Shown: positions 44,142 through 52,430, counted from the first letter of the stretch. The stretch: 64,000 bases of DNA from Microcaldota archaeon (GCA_016212475.1 JACRGC010000014.1:123033-187032), one strand, 5' to 3'. Numbers and translations: made by a program. Notes: generated by a model from the sequence alone, not told the origin.

Positions 44142-44384
44142 CTATTTCTTAAATATCAGGCGTAAATCCCCATTGCGCTCAACTTTCAAATCGTGTTGAT
44201 GAATTCTTCCCTCCAATTCCTTGGCATGATGGTAGATCTTTGAGTTTTTGTTTGCAATTAGGCCGTGCTGTTTGATCAGTTCTCTTAAAGGGTCAATTGG
44301 GGCATGTTCATTATTGTGGGCTGAAATGTAGCTTTTGACTTGCTCATGCAAATCGGCATTTTTGATTATTTGTTCGCTTGGCAT
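44142..44384 (-). CDS. HGLxAN-repeat family protein (short paralog), unknown
   Basis: The 80-residue product is built on LRELIKQHGLIANKNSKIYHH plus LKVERNGDLRLIFKK, matching the longer paralog downstream. The shared HGL-I/V-AN-x-x-SK-x-Y word and the closing beta pair suggest a small helix-plus-hairpin fold, possibly nucleic-acid or protein binding. It is the first of the pair in transcription order and is 66 bp from the HerA gene end. Confidence 0.55.
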   Translation of the reverse strand: MPSEQIIKNADLHEQVKSYISAHNNEHAPIDPLRELIKQHGLIANKNSKIYHHAKELEGRIHQHDLKVERNGDLRLIFKK

Positions 44385-44449
44385 AAAACCACCAAATTGA
44401 ATTTGGCTGCAAGCATATTTATTGCCTTTCCTTGCATTGGATGCCAGTT

Positions 44450-46006
44450 TTATTGCAAAAACGCATCCGTTACATCCGCATCAGAAACAGCTTCAGCTAG
44501 AGATTGCTTTTCCTCGAACCGTTTTGAAAGCTCTTCCAAGGATTCTCCCTTGTTTGCCTTTTTGCTTGTTCGATTGCGAACCCGAACAAATACCGGATAA
44601 TTCACGGCCTCCCCAATGATTACCCCTTCCCCAACTTTCAAAGAGGAGATTTGCGATTGCGTGTGTGCATCAATTGCTTCAGCTGATTCAGCAATATGCT
44701 TCAAATCATACGGATTTGTGATTCGCATTATGAACATCGTGTTGCATTGAGAGAGGGCAGTAGTTGAAAGCTGGACTGGCCGCTGCGAAATCAGGCAAAG
44801 CGAAGCTCCAAATTTCCTTCCTTCCCTAGCCAAGGTGTTGATTATTGATTTTGACATCGCATTTCTTTTGACCGCTTTTTCAGGCGCAAAATTATGCGCC
44901 TCTTCAACAACCATCAAGTACGGCGGAAGTTCTTCTTTCCTTCTAAGCGTGAACATTTTCTTTGCCAAATACGCCATTACAATCTGCTTTTTTCGCATGT
45001 TGATTACATCGGAAAGATCGATTACAACAAGGCATCCTAGCTTTACAATTTTCTTAAGCGAAGGATAATCATGTTCGCCAATTATTTTCATCTCCTTAAG
45101 CTCATGAAGCCAGGAAAGCAAAGCAGATTTGGTTTGCTCTTTCATTTCAGCCATTCCAACCTGCGAAACAATATGCTCCAAATTGAACGGCTCCCCCGAA
45201 TTTCTGCTATTCAGCCTTAATTTTTCAAGGATCGGTGAAAGATCGCGCATCTGCTGAGAAGTAACCTCCGGCAAAAGCTCGGAAATCATCCCGGTTGTCA
45301 AATGCTTAGCTCCAATTCGGATTTTGCTAGCATTAACAACCGTAACCTTATCTGCAAATTCCGAATTATTGCGTTTATCTGAAAAAGAAACATATTCTCC
45401 GTGGGCATCAAAAACAACAGTAGCTATTCTCCCATTCTCCTTTTTGCGATTCAAAAGCTCTTCTAGCATAACCGAAGCCAAAACGCTTTTTCCGCTACCT
45501 GAAATCCCAAGTATTGCCAGATGCTTTTGCAAAAACCTATTCATATTCAACTTGACATCCAAATCATGCACAAGAAGCTTTCCCATTTTCAAGCCGTTAT
45601 CATCAAACCCGATGAATGATTTCAAAAGCTCCAAATCGGCGTCCAATACTTTAGTTCCAGGAGCTGCCGGAAATGATGCCCGCTTCAAATACACATCATA
45701 AGCTCCAAGCACTGCGCATTCAGCTACGGCAAATTCCCACTCGGCTGCCGGGAAATTCTCATTGAACGAGCTATTCAAAGTCGAGCCGGTTGCCTTGCCA
45801 TTCTTTTCATATTCTGAAATGCTCTCGGCCCGCTCAAAATAGCGGTTAGCTCTTACAATATCTTGCACAACCCCCAGCAAAATCCCTTCCTCGGTTTTTA
45901 GCTGCACATAACGCGCTTTCCGAACAATTGAAGAATTTGAAATAACAAAAGAAAACCTATTCGTGGTTGGCGAATCCATCGTTGAAATTACGGTTCCAAG
46001 TTCCAT
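44450..46006 (-). CDS. herA: HerA-like DNA translocase/helicase ATPase
   Basis: The 518-residue hexameric ATPase of the HerA/FtsK superfamily works with NurA nuclease in archaeal end resection, or with other effectors in defence systems. Visible are an N-terminal HAS barrel-like part (MELGTVISTMDSPTTNRFSF), Walker A (LGISGSGKSVLASVML), Walker B (YLMVVEEAHNFAPE), and the sensor/Arg-finger region (LCLISQRPVQLSTTALSQCNT). The end is FVRVRNRTSKK and a charged tail. Full length for HerA (about 500). No nurA, mre11 or rad50 lies nearby. Instead it follows an AbrB/zinc-finger gene by 6 bp and a toxin-like gene on the same strand, an unusual operon. Confidence 0.92.
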   Translation of the reverse strand: MELGTVISTMDSPTTNRFSFVISNSSIVRKARYVQLKTEEGILLGVVQDIVRANRYFERAESISEYEKNGKATGSTLNSSFNENFPAAEWEFAVAECAVLGAYDVYLKRASFPAAPGTKVLDADLELLKSFIGFDDNGLKMGKLLVHDLDVKLNMNRFLQKHLAILGISGSGKSVLASVMLEELLNRKKENGRIATVVFDAHGEYVSFSDKRNNSEFADKVTVVNASKIRIGAKHLTTGMISELLPEVTSQQMRDLSPILEKLRLNSRNSGEPFNLEHIVSQVGMAEMKEQTKSALLSWLHELKEMKIIGEHDYPSLKKIVKLGCLVVIDLSDVINMRKKQIVMAYLAKKMFTLRRKEELPPYLMVVEEAHNFAPEKAVKRNAMSKSIINTLAREGRKFGASLCLISQRPVQLSTTALSQCNTMFIMRITNPYDLKHIAESAEAIDAHTQSQISSLKVGEGVIIGEAVNYPVFVRVRNRTSKKANKGESLEELSKRFEEKQSLAEAVSDADVTDAFLQ

Positions 46007-46012
46007 TAAAGA

Positions 46013-46333
46013 TCACAATGTTGAAATATTTGCATTTTTTGGGCCTTCAATTGTAAATTTTATCTTCTCGCCAATTTTTAATGCCAATGCAACTGCTGCC
46101 TCTTTTTGTATTCTAATTGCAAATGAATTTCCCGCTTTTGCAACAGTTGCTTCAAATGGCTTTGATTTTAATTTCCTAATTGCTGAAATCCTCATGGAAT
46201 CATCCGGATGCAGATATGTTTCGCCGCACTCCTTGCATTTCCAGCCCCTAAGTTTTAGCCCTTCCATCCGTATTTCCGATGGAGTTGCGCTGCCTCCGCA
46301 ATAGCATTTCAAATTATCCTTTTCGAGTTTCAT
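46013..46333 (-). CDS. Zinc-finger plus AbrB-type antitoxin/regulator
   Basis: The 106-residue protein has an N-terminal zinc ribbon (C-x-C-GG...CKECGETY) like YgiT/MqsA antitoxins. A C-terminal SpoVT/AbrB swapped-hairpin domain follows (FEATVAKAGNSFAIRIQKEAAVALALKIGEKIKFTI), which binds DNA as a dimer. It lies 9 bp after the 90-residue toxin-like gene and 6 bp before herA, so it may repress the whole operon. Antitoxin is inferred from the pairing and domain order; a free-standing regulator is the alternative. Confidence 0.75.
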   Translation of the reverse strand: MKLEKDNLKCYCGGSATPSEIRMEGLKLRGWKCKECGETYLHPDDSMRISAIRKLKSKPFEATVAKAGNSFAIRIQKEAAVALALKIGEKIKFTIEGPKNANISTL

Positions 46334-46342
46334 TTTTTTTCA

Positions 46343-46615
46343 CTATTTGACGCCTTTTACGTGGATTATTAGGTAAATTTGCTCCTTTCTAAAATATCCG
46401 AATGATTCCGCAATAACAATTTTGAATTTCCTGCGGTTTTTTTCAAAGCAAAGTTCAAAAATCCCTTCTTTCCTGTGTTTCCCGCAAGGGATTGCCATAT
46501 CGAGGGATTCTGCAATTTGCCTTAAATCAAACCCTTCAAAATCCATCTCTTCTTGGGCGGATCTTGTTGGAATCAATACTTTGCCATTCCATCTCGGATA
46601 AATATCCGTATCCAT
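46343..46615 (-). CDS. Putative toxin (DUF4258/MqsR-like) of a toxin-antitoxin pair
   Basis: The 90-residue small basic protein is directly upstream of the zinc-finger/AbrB gene. Its end (FELCFEKNRRKFKIVIAESFGYFRKEQIYLIIHV) has alternating strands and conserved-looking Arg/Lys and Tyr, as in RelE/MqsR-superfamily and DUF4258 RNases, which commonly pair with zinc-finger antitoxins. The family match is by size, layout and partner rather than by a clear active site, so the call is tentative. Confidence 0.55.
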   Translation of the reverse strand: MDTDIYPRWNGKVLIPTRSAQEEMDFEGFDLRQIAESLDMAIPCGKHRKEGIFELCFEKNRRKFKIVIAESFGYFRKEQIYLIIHVKGVK

Positions 46616-46741
46616 AAGATGTAATCACTTCGTGTACTTACGTAAATAAAAAGGTTTCGAACATTACTGGGTTGCCAATAAGGTTCAATTCATTTCTTTG
46701 ACTAAAAAAAATAAAATAAAAGGGGCATTTTCATGCCGATT

Positions 46742-46987
46742 CTAATAGCTGATATTTGAAATCCCAAGCCTAATTTCCCTCGAAACTACCCTTAAGGGCC
46801 GTCGGATCTGCTCTTGCAAATCTACTGCAATTCGCGTGAATCCGGGCCTATCTATCCTAAGCGGGATTTTTGCGTTTTCAGCTGCAAATGCAACTTCCGC
46901 AAGTGTCATTAGCCTTGCTTTTTCCCTAAAACTTTTAGGAAAAGTTTCATCAAAACTCTCATTTTTTCCTTGCGCTGCAAATTCCAT
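46742..46987 (-). CDS. Small protein, unknown, with shared upstream element
   Basis: The 81-residue soluble product has a helical first part (SFREKARLMTLAEVAFAAENA) and a basic end (LQEQIRRPLRVVSREIRLG). No family was recognised. It has a good binding site (GGTGAAAGG) just before the ATG. About 50 bp upstream is a TATATATA box, preceded by the same 18-bp element found before the gene at 43,150-43,413. The two proteins are not alike in sequence. Confidence 0.55.
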   Translation of the reverse strand: MEFAAQGKNESFDETFPKSFREKARLMTLAEVAFAAENAKIPLRIDRPGFTRIAVDLQEQIRRPLRVVSREIRLGISNISY

Positions 46988-47036
46988 ATCCTTTCACCTT
47001 TTTTCCCCAACGGGCAGATTAGGTGGAAATTTCTCG

Positions 47037-47074
47037 TATATATATGCAAAACCAGCGGGTCGCTTCGGGTGCTA
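47037..47074 (-). promoter_or_regulatory. Promoter with shared 18-bp upstream element, copy B
   Basis: Read on the minus strand: TAGCACCCGAAGCGACCC (47,074-47,057), 12 bp spacer, then TATATATA (47,044-47,037), about 50 bp before the ATG at 46,987. The same word and nearly the same spacing occur at copy A. Here the element also lies in the leader or promoter of the divergent plus-strand gene at 47,111, so it could control both. Confidence 0.6.
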
Positions 47075-47110
47075 TTTTTGGCAAAAACATCATTTATTTA
47101 CCTGAAAGGG

Positions 47111-47794
47111 ATGAATCATTCCATGCAAGGAAAAACCCATCTTTTTTGCGCCCTGCTTTATTTCAGCGCAGCATCATTTGCAGCATTCAAAGCCGGAGCT
47201 ATCGATTTCTACTCATCCTTGTTGTTCTTATTTGCTGCCTTCGAAGGCGTTTTGCTTCCAGATATAGATGCAAACAAATCCCTAATCACAAAAGTTAAGC
47301 TAACCGGAATTCTCAAGTTCGTTGCCTTCTTTGCAAAAACAATTGCTTATGCAACAAAATTCGTGCTCTACTTGTTCCTAAAGCTGATTTTGCTATTCCA
47401 TGGCAAAACTGATAGGCATAGGGGCATTATGCACTCATTCAAAGGTTTGATTGCAGTTTGCGTATTTTGGCTAATAATTGGCTATTTGGTTTTGGATTAT
47501 TTCCATTCAATGAAATATTTCAAGGATTTGGCAATCATAGTCTTAGGATTGCTCCTTGGATATTTGATGCATCTTTGGCATGATTCACTGACAGTTTCAG
47601 GCATAGCATTCACATCAAAATTCAAGCTAAAAGGCTGGCTAAAAACCGGCAGGCACGAATTCTTGCTTCAAATGTTCTTCCTTGTAATTTCGGCTTTTTC
47701 GGCCCACTTAACCAATTCCATTGGCTATATTTATGGAGCAATAATTCTTGCAATTTCCATACCGATTTCCTACTTGTTTTTTGGGAGAAGTTAA
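47111..47794 (+). CDS. Membrane-bound metal-dependent hydrolase (YdjM/DUF457 family)
   Basis: The 227-residue membrane protein resembles the YdjM/DUF457 family. It has several helices and family-typical polar words at their ends: THLFCALLYF near the start, LLPDIDANKSLI, a HRGIMHS site (DRHRGIMHSFKGLI), and GYLMHLWHDSLT near the fifth helix. The His and Asp in these words are the presumed metal ligands. ATG 47,111 follows GAAAGGG; ATG 47,123 is also possible. The natural substrate of the family is not known; phospholipid or phosphate-ester hydrolysis is suspected. Confidence 0.75.
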   Translation: MNHSMQGKTHLFCALLYFSAASFAAFKAGAIDFYSSLLFLFAAFEGVLLPDIDANKSLITKVKLTGILKFVAFFAKTIAYATKFVLYLFLKLILLFHGKTDRHRGIMHSFKGLIAVCVFWLIIGYLVLDYFHSMKYFKDLAIIVLGLLLGYLMHLWHDSLTVSGIAFTSKFKLKGWLKTGRHEFLLQMFFLVISAFSAHLTNSIGYIYGAIILAISIPISYLFFGRS

Positions 47795-47901
47795 GTTGTA
47801 TTTACTTAGTTTCCTTCGCCTAACCTCGCATTTTTAAGATTCGCAATTTTGAAAGTTAAGTTTATTAACATATTTACCTTAAATAAGTAAAAGGTGGTGG
47901 A

Positions 47902-48132
47902 ATGGTTAATATGACTTTAGCAATACCTGGCGATTTGAATGCAATAATGAAAAAGCACTCCGAAATAAAATGGACCGAAATAGCAAGGCGGGCAATTGAA
48001 AAAAAAGCAACCGAAATTGAATTGCTGGAAGCAATAGCACAAAAGAGCAAAATAACCGAAAAAGACGTTGCCCAGCTAAGCAAACTCATAAAGCACGGGA
48101 TAGCCAAGAAAATACTAGGCGAATCAAAATGA
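47902..48132 (+). CDS. vapB: VapB-type antitoxin
   Basis: The 76-residue product has a ribbon-helix-helix-like start (NMTLAIPGDLNAIMKKHSEIKWTEIARRAIEKK) and a helical C-terminus likely to wrap the toxin. It is followed with a 4-bp ATGA overlap by a PIN-domain toxin, the standard vapBC layout. It would bind its own promoter as a complex. A TATA-like TTATTAACATATTTACC lies about 30 bp upstream, and GGTGGTGG precedes the ATG. Confidence 0.82.
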   Translation: MVNMTLAIPGDLNAIMKKHSEIKWTEIARRAIEKKATEIELLEAIAQKSKITEKDVAQLSKLIKHGIAKKILGESK

Positions 48133-48545
48133 GAATAGTTGTGGACGCCAACATATTCGTTTCAGCCCTGCTTAGGGATTCTGTTACCAGAAAGCTTTTG
48201 ATGCATCCTGATTTCGAATTTTATACTGTTGATTTTGTGCGGATGGAGTTTGAGGCGCATTTGGCTGAATTTTCAAAAAGGAGCGGGCTTTCAAAGGAGG
48301 AGCTATTATTGCTTATCAATGGGCTACTTAGGAATGTGCGGATAATTGATAAATCGGAATTCGAGCCCCATTTGGAAAAAGCTAGGGGGTTGATTGACGA
48401 TATTGATGACGTTCCATACCTTGCACTTGCCCTATTCCTTGGTTCCACTGCCGTGATTTGGTCGCATGATAAGGATTTAATGAGGCAAAAATCAGTGAAG
48501 ATATTATCTACTTTGGATTTGATTGGCAAGCTTGGCGTCGATTAG
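48129..48545 (+). CDS. vapC: VapC-type PIN-domain RNase toxin
   Basis: The 138-residue PIN domain has the acidic active-site set: VVDANIFVSALL (Asp near residue 5), FVRMEFEAHL (Glu), and IDDIDDVPYLALALFLGSTAVIWSHDKDL (two Asp groups). Such RNases cut tRNA or rRNA when released from VapB. It overlaps vapB by 4 bp. The product is of full PIN length and appears intact. Confidence 0.88.
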   Translation: MRIVVDANIFVSALLRDSVTRKLLMHPDFEFYTVDFVRMEFEAHLAEFSKRSGLSKEELLLLINGLLRNVRIIDKSEFEPHLEKARGLIDDIDDVPYLALALFLGSTAVIWSHDKDLMRQKSVKILSTLDLIGKLGVD

Positions 48546-48637
48546 TGTCTTTTTCATAGTCAATCCTTTTTTCTTTCATAAAATTCCTTACAAGACAACC
48601 CCTATAAAAACCTGTTTTCCTAAAATCAATTGATATT

Positions 48638-49936
48638 ATGATGCGCTCGCATTACGTTTCAGAAGTTTCGCAATCAGACGAAGGAAAAACCGTTTCCCTA
48701 GCCGGCTGGGTGCATGAAACGCGTACATTTGGGAAAATCAATTTCATACTTCTTAGGGATCGTTCGGGAATCATGCAGGTAATTCTAAAGGAAGGCGAAG
48801 CTTCGGAAAAGCTAATTGAACTTTCAAAAAAACTAATCAAGGAAACCGCAATAATTGTAAAAGGAAAGGTTCGCTCGACAAAAATGGCAAACCTTGGAAG
48901 GGAGCTTGTGCCTGAAAGCATTGAAATAGTTGGCGAAGTCCTAAAGCAAGTTCCATTCGAAGTTACCGGCAAAGTCCCAGCTGAAATTGATGTAAGATTG
49001 GATAACCGCTTCATTGATCTTCGAAGATTGGAAACGCAGGCAATTTTCAAAATACGCGCGCAAATTCAAATGGCATTTAGGGAAAAACTAATCGAGCAAA
49101 AATTCCAAGAAATCAACCCGCCTTCATTAGTTGCAGCAGCAACCGAGGGTGGAACCGACTTATTCGAAGTCAAATATTTTGAAAAGAAGGCATTCCTTGC
49201 ACAATCGCCCCAGCTCTACAAGCAACTAGCTGTAATGGGTGGGATGGATAAGGTTTTCATGATCTGCCCAATTTGGAGGGCTGAAAAGCACAACACCACC
49301 CAGCATCTAAACGAAATCACGCAAATGGATATTGAAATGGGATTTGCAAATGATGAGGACGCCCTTGAAGTTTTGGAATCCGTATTTTTGCACATCCTAA
49401 ATTCAGTCAAGCAAAACTGCCAAGAGCAACTCAAAACCCTAAAAGTTGAACTTGATGTCCCAGCCAAATTAAGCAGGCACACCTACACTGATTTGGTAAA
49501 TCTGTTAAACAAGAATAGTTTCAAGATGGATTGGGGCGAGGATTTTTCAAAGGAAAATGAAGCTCACCTATTCGCTTTGCTAAAAGAGGAAGCATTCTTC
49601 ATAACAAAATGGCCAACTGCAGTTAGGGCGTTTTATTCCATGCCAACCAAGGAAGATCCAAAAATCTGCAAGGCATATGATTTGATGTTCAAAGGCTTGG
49701 AAATAGCAAGCGGAGCCCAGCGAATTCATATTCCAGATCTCCTAATCCAACAGCTTAAGGCCAAAGATCTAAACCCGCATGATTTCGAATCCTACATAGA
49801 TGCATTCCGGTACGGAGCAATTCCGCATGCCGGCTGGAGCATTGGATCCGAACGTCTGACAATGAAAATCTGCAACCTTTCAAATGTTAGGGAGGCGGCG
49901 CTTTTCCCAAGGGATAGGAACAGGTTGGTTCCGTGA
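48638..49936 (+). CDS. aspS: Aspartate--tRNA ligase, nondiscriminating type (Asp/Asn)
   Basis: The 432-residue class II synthetase, archaeal/eukaryotic-type AspRS, has an N-terminal OB anticodon domain (VSLAGWVHETRTFGKINFILLRD) and the catalytic core with class II motifs (ATEGGTDLFEVKYFEKKAFLAQSPQLYKQ, FRAE-like WRAEKHNTTQHLNE, and the C-terminal GWSIGSERLTM). In the OB fold the residue after GWV is His; discriminating archaeal enzymes have Trp there, and nondiscriminating ones His. So it likely charges both tRNA-Asp and tRNA-Asn with Asp. Asn-tRNA would then need GatCAB amidotransferase, not seen here. The start may be the second ATG (48,641). Confidence 0.92.
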   Translation: MMRSHYVSEVSQSDEGKTVSLAGWVHETRTFGKINFILLRDRSGIMQVILKEGEASEKLIELSKKLIKETAIIVKGKVRSTKMANLGRELVPESIEIVGEVLKQVPFEVTGKVPAEIDVRLDNRFIDLRRLETQAIFKIRAQIQMAFREKLIEQKFQEINPPSLVAAATEGGTDLFEVKYFEKKAFLAQSPQLYKQLAVMGGMDKVFMICPIWRAEKHNTTQHLNEITQMDIEMGFANDEDALEVLESVFLHILNSVKQNCQEQLKTLKVELDVPAKLSRHTYTDLVNLLNKNSFKMDWGEDFSKENEAHLFALLKEEAFFITKWPTAVRAFYSMPTKEDPKICKAYDLMFKGLEIASGAQRIHIPDLLIQQLKAKDLNPHDFESYIDAFRYGAIPHAGWSIGSERLTMKICNLSNVREAALFPRDRNRLVP

Positions 49937-50001
49937 TTAGTTTTTCCTAATTCTTATTTTCCTTCATTCCTTAAAAATACCAACTTCCAGATACTTCTCA
50001 T

Positions 50002-50547
50002 ATGTTCTCAGAAGCAGAAGTCCTAAGGGTTATTGATGGAGAAGAGCCGCCCAAGGGCTGGAAAGTTAGGCGCGAAAAGAAGATGGTTCTTTTAATCGGG
50101 CTTGATTCTGAAAAAGCAAAAATATGGGATCGGTTCAATGTTTTGGCCTATCCAACAAAAGAGCACATTGAACAATTCAAGAAGGCAGTGTTTGGCACAA
50201 AACCCGGAGGGCCGGGGCATAGGTCTCCTGGTTCTATTGGCTCCCTTCGGCTTGTTGCCTTGAAGGATGACAAAACCCTTTTTTTCAATTTTTTGCAATC
50301 ACATTACAAAACCTCGGGAATTCATTCGCTTCCAAGGGCCTTGCATACAAAATATGCCGGCTGGCGTGAACGGGCAATTGAAGAAGCAGTCGGCTATGCA
50401 AAAAATCACGGCCAAAAGATAATTTTCTCATTAGTTGATTCGCAGCAGCCCAAAAAGGATTATTTGGAGTTTAGAAAAGCATGCACGAAGCTAAAACTCG
50501 ATCCAAAAGAAATCCTTTCCATATCTTATGACGAACCGAGGTTTTAG
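50002..50547 (+). CDS. Hypothetical protein, unknown family
   Basis: The 181-residue soluble protein was not recognised. It has a conserved-looking central part (GSIGSLRLVALKDDKTLFFNFLQSHYKTSG) and a helical/basic end with a possible nucleotide-style strand (KIIFSLVDSQQPKKDY). It follows aspS after 65 bp on the same strand and runs toward the DUF35 gene, whose end is 4 bp away. Confidence 0.5.
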   Translation: MFSEAEVLRVIDGEEPPKGWKVRREKKMVLLIGLDSEKAKIWDRFNVLAYPTKEHIEQFKKAVFGTKPGGPGHRSPGSIGSLRLVALKDDKTLFFNFLQSHYKTSGIHSLPRALHTKYAGWRERAIEEAVGYAKNHGQKIIFSLVDSQQPKKDYLEFRKACTKLKLDPKEILSISYDEPRF

Positions 50548-50551
50548 TTTT

Positions 50552-50950
50552 TCAAACCACTTTGAACTTATACCCGTAAGCAATAGTGCCGTCGTGGTCA
50601 TCTTCTGTTATTTTCCTAAACATCATTTTAACCGGAGAGCCGAATTTGATCTTCTCCTTTTCCGAATCAACTATTTGGGACATGAGCCTAACTCCGTTTT
50701 TCAGCTCAATAATTGCAAGGAAATACGGAGCTTCCGATTCATGGCCTGTTGGGGCGACATGCACTTCGCTAAATGAGAAGATTTTGCCTTCATCTGGCAT
50801 CTGCTTTTCAACCACTCTTCCTTTCCGGCGGCATTTTGCGCAAAACATCCTTTTGGGAAAATACTCCGTCTTGCAATTCTCGCAGACGGTTCCCATGAGT
50901 GCATACCTTTCCGGAATCCTTCGCCAAATCAGTGGAATTGCGTTTTTCAT
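50552..50950 (-). CDS. DUF35 OB-fold/zinc-ribbon protein of the thiolase-HMG-CoA synthase complex
   Basis: The 132-residue protein has a zinc ribbon (GTVCENCKTEYFPKRMFCAKC) and an OB fold (IFSFSEVHVAPTGHESEAPYFLAIIELKNGVRLMSQI). In archaea such DUF35 proteins bridge acetoacetyl-CoA thiolase and HMG-CoA synthase and shuttle the intermediate. It is the last gene of the minus-strand mevalonate run (hmgs, membrane protein, thiolase, membrane protein, DUF35). Confidence 0.88.
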   Translation of the reverse strand: MKNAIPLIWRRIPERYALMGTVCENCKTEYFPKRMFCAKCRRKGRVVEKQMPDEGKIFSFSEVHVAPTGHESEAPYFLAIIELKNGVRLMSQIVDSEKEKIKFGSPVKMMFRKITEDDHDGTIAYGYKFKVV

Positions 50951-50962
50951 TTTGAATTACCT

Positions 50963-51265
50963 CTAAATTTTTTCCAAGGTAGATTTACCCATTATATTAT
51001 TTCCAACGTAAACAATTGCAAAAGAAAGCAATAGCATTACAATTACATTTGAAATTCCTATCATAAGAATTGTGATGTCTGGAGCTACCATTAAAAAAAA
51101 CGGGCTCATAAGCCAAGCCGGTACGAGTTCCCAAGCTCCGGGACTTGCGCCAACAGGTGGAATGTTAGGCAGAAACAACATTCCAATAAAAATAAAAATT
51201 ATTTCAAGGACTATAAATACGGCTAATTTAGCAAAATCTGGCTTAAAAAATTCATTCCAGTTCAT
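50963..51265 (-). CDS. Small membrane protein interleaved in mevalonate operon
   Basis: The 100-residue product has two or three membrane helices (LAVFIVLEIIFIFIGMLFL, ITILMIGISNVIVMLLLSFAIVYV). No family was recognised. Its ATG (51,265) is 1 bp from the end of thiolase, and DUF35 starts 12 bp after it, so it is cotranslated with them. A membrane partner near the pathway's first enzymes is possible. Confidence 0.5.
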   Translation of the reverse strand: MNWNEFFKPDFAKLAVFIVLEIIFIFIGMLFLPNIPPVGASPGAWELVPAWLMSPFFLMVAPDITILMIGISNVIVMLLLSFAIVYVGNNIMGKSTLEKI

Positions 51266-51266
51266 T

Positions 51267-52430
51267 TCAATCCATCCTCTTGTAAACATTCACAACCGCT
51301 GTTGCTCCCGATCCTCCGACATTTTGCGTAAGACCAATTTCAGCTCCCTTAACCTGCCTTCCATTTGCCCTTCCCTGCAATTGCCAGTAAATTTCAACTG
51401 CCTGTTTAACTCCAGTTGCCCCAACCGGATGTCCGCATCCTTTAAGGCCGCCGGATGTATTGACGGAAATTTTCGAATTAAGGGCGGTGTGCCCATCTTC
51501 GGTGAATTTTCCGCCTTCCCCTTTTTTGCAAATCCCAAGGTCTTCAATTGCAAGGATTTCGGCAATGCTAAAGCAGTCATGCACTTCAGCTACTTGCACA
51601 TCCTTGATTGTAAGTTTTGCCTGATGAAGCGCTTGCCTTGCAGCTTCTTTTGTTGCGGCAATTTCCGTCATGCTTTTTCGATTTGCAAGTGCAAGCGCAT
51701 CGGAAGCCTGCCCGCTCCCAATGATTTGAACCGGAGTATCCGTAAATTTCCTTGCCCGCTCTTCAGAGCACAAAATCACAGCCGCTGCCCCATCGGTAAT
51801 TGGCGAGCAGTCAAGCAACTTAAGCGGAGAAGCAACAGGCGATGAATCCATAACATCTTGAATGGTGATTTCATTTTGATACTGCGCAAACTTGTTTTTT
51901 GAAGCGTTCTTGTGATTTTTTACGCTAACGCTTGCCATCTGCTCTTCAGTTGTTCCAAAATCTAGCATGTGCCTTTTTGCCATTAAAGCGTAAATAGCTG
52001 GAAATGTAGCTCCCAAAAACAATTCCCACTCCTGATCCCCCGCTCCTCCAAGTGCAAAGGAAACCTCTTCAGTTGAAACTTCTGTCATTTTTTCAACTCC
52101 CCCAACTGCAACAATATCGTACATTCCGGAGGCAATTGCAAAATATGCGTTCCTAAGCGCAACAGAACCAGATGCGCAAGCAGCTTCAACCCTAGTTGAA
52201 GCAATTGGCGTAAGCCCAAGCTGATCTGCAATAAGCGCCCCAACGTGCTCTTGCCCAATCAACCTTCCAGGCGCCATTGTGCCGCCGTAAATTGCCTGCA
52301 AATCAGACCCTTCCATTTTCGCATCTTCAAGGGCCATGCTGGAAGCTTCAAAAATCAAATCGCGAAAAGAGGCATCCCACCTCTCTCCGAATTTGCTTAA
52401 GCCGGCTCCAACAATTGCAACTTTTCTCAT
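51267..52430 (-). CDS. Acetyl-CoA acetyltransferase (archaeal thiolase)
   Basis: The 387-residue thiolase condenses two acetyl-CoA to acetoacetyl-CoA, the first mevalonate step. The active-site Cys is in VEAACASGSVALR, the His in HDCFSIAEILA and the second catalytic region GGLKGCGHPVGATGVKQ. This is the archaeal SCP2-thiolase-like type that works in complex with HMG-CoA synthase and DUF35. Full length. Confidence 0.93.
   Translation of the reverse strand: MRKVAIVGAGLSKFGERWDASFRDLIFEASSMALEDAKMEGSDLQAIYGGTMAPGRLIGQEHVGALIADQLGLTPIASTRVEAACASGSVALRNAYFAIASGMYDIVAVGGVEKMTEVSTEEVSFALGGAGDQEWELFLGATFPAIYALMAKRHMLDFGTTEEQMASVSVKNHKNASKNKFAQYQNEITIQDVMDSSPVASPLKLLDCSPITDGAAAVILCSEERARKFTDTPVQIIGSGQASDALALANRKSMTEIAATKEAARQALHQAKLTIKDVQVAEVHDCFSIAEILAIEDLGICKKGEGGKFTEDGHTALNSKISVNTSGGLKGCGHPVGATGVKQAVEIYWQLQGRANGRQVKGAEIGLTQNVGGSGATAVVNVYKRMD

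Noticed and set aside
44450..46006. NurA or Mre11/Rad50 partner genes beside herA
   Set aside because: None of the neighbouring frames shows their motifs; neighbours are small unknown proteins and a toxin-antitoxin pair.
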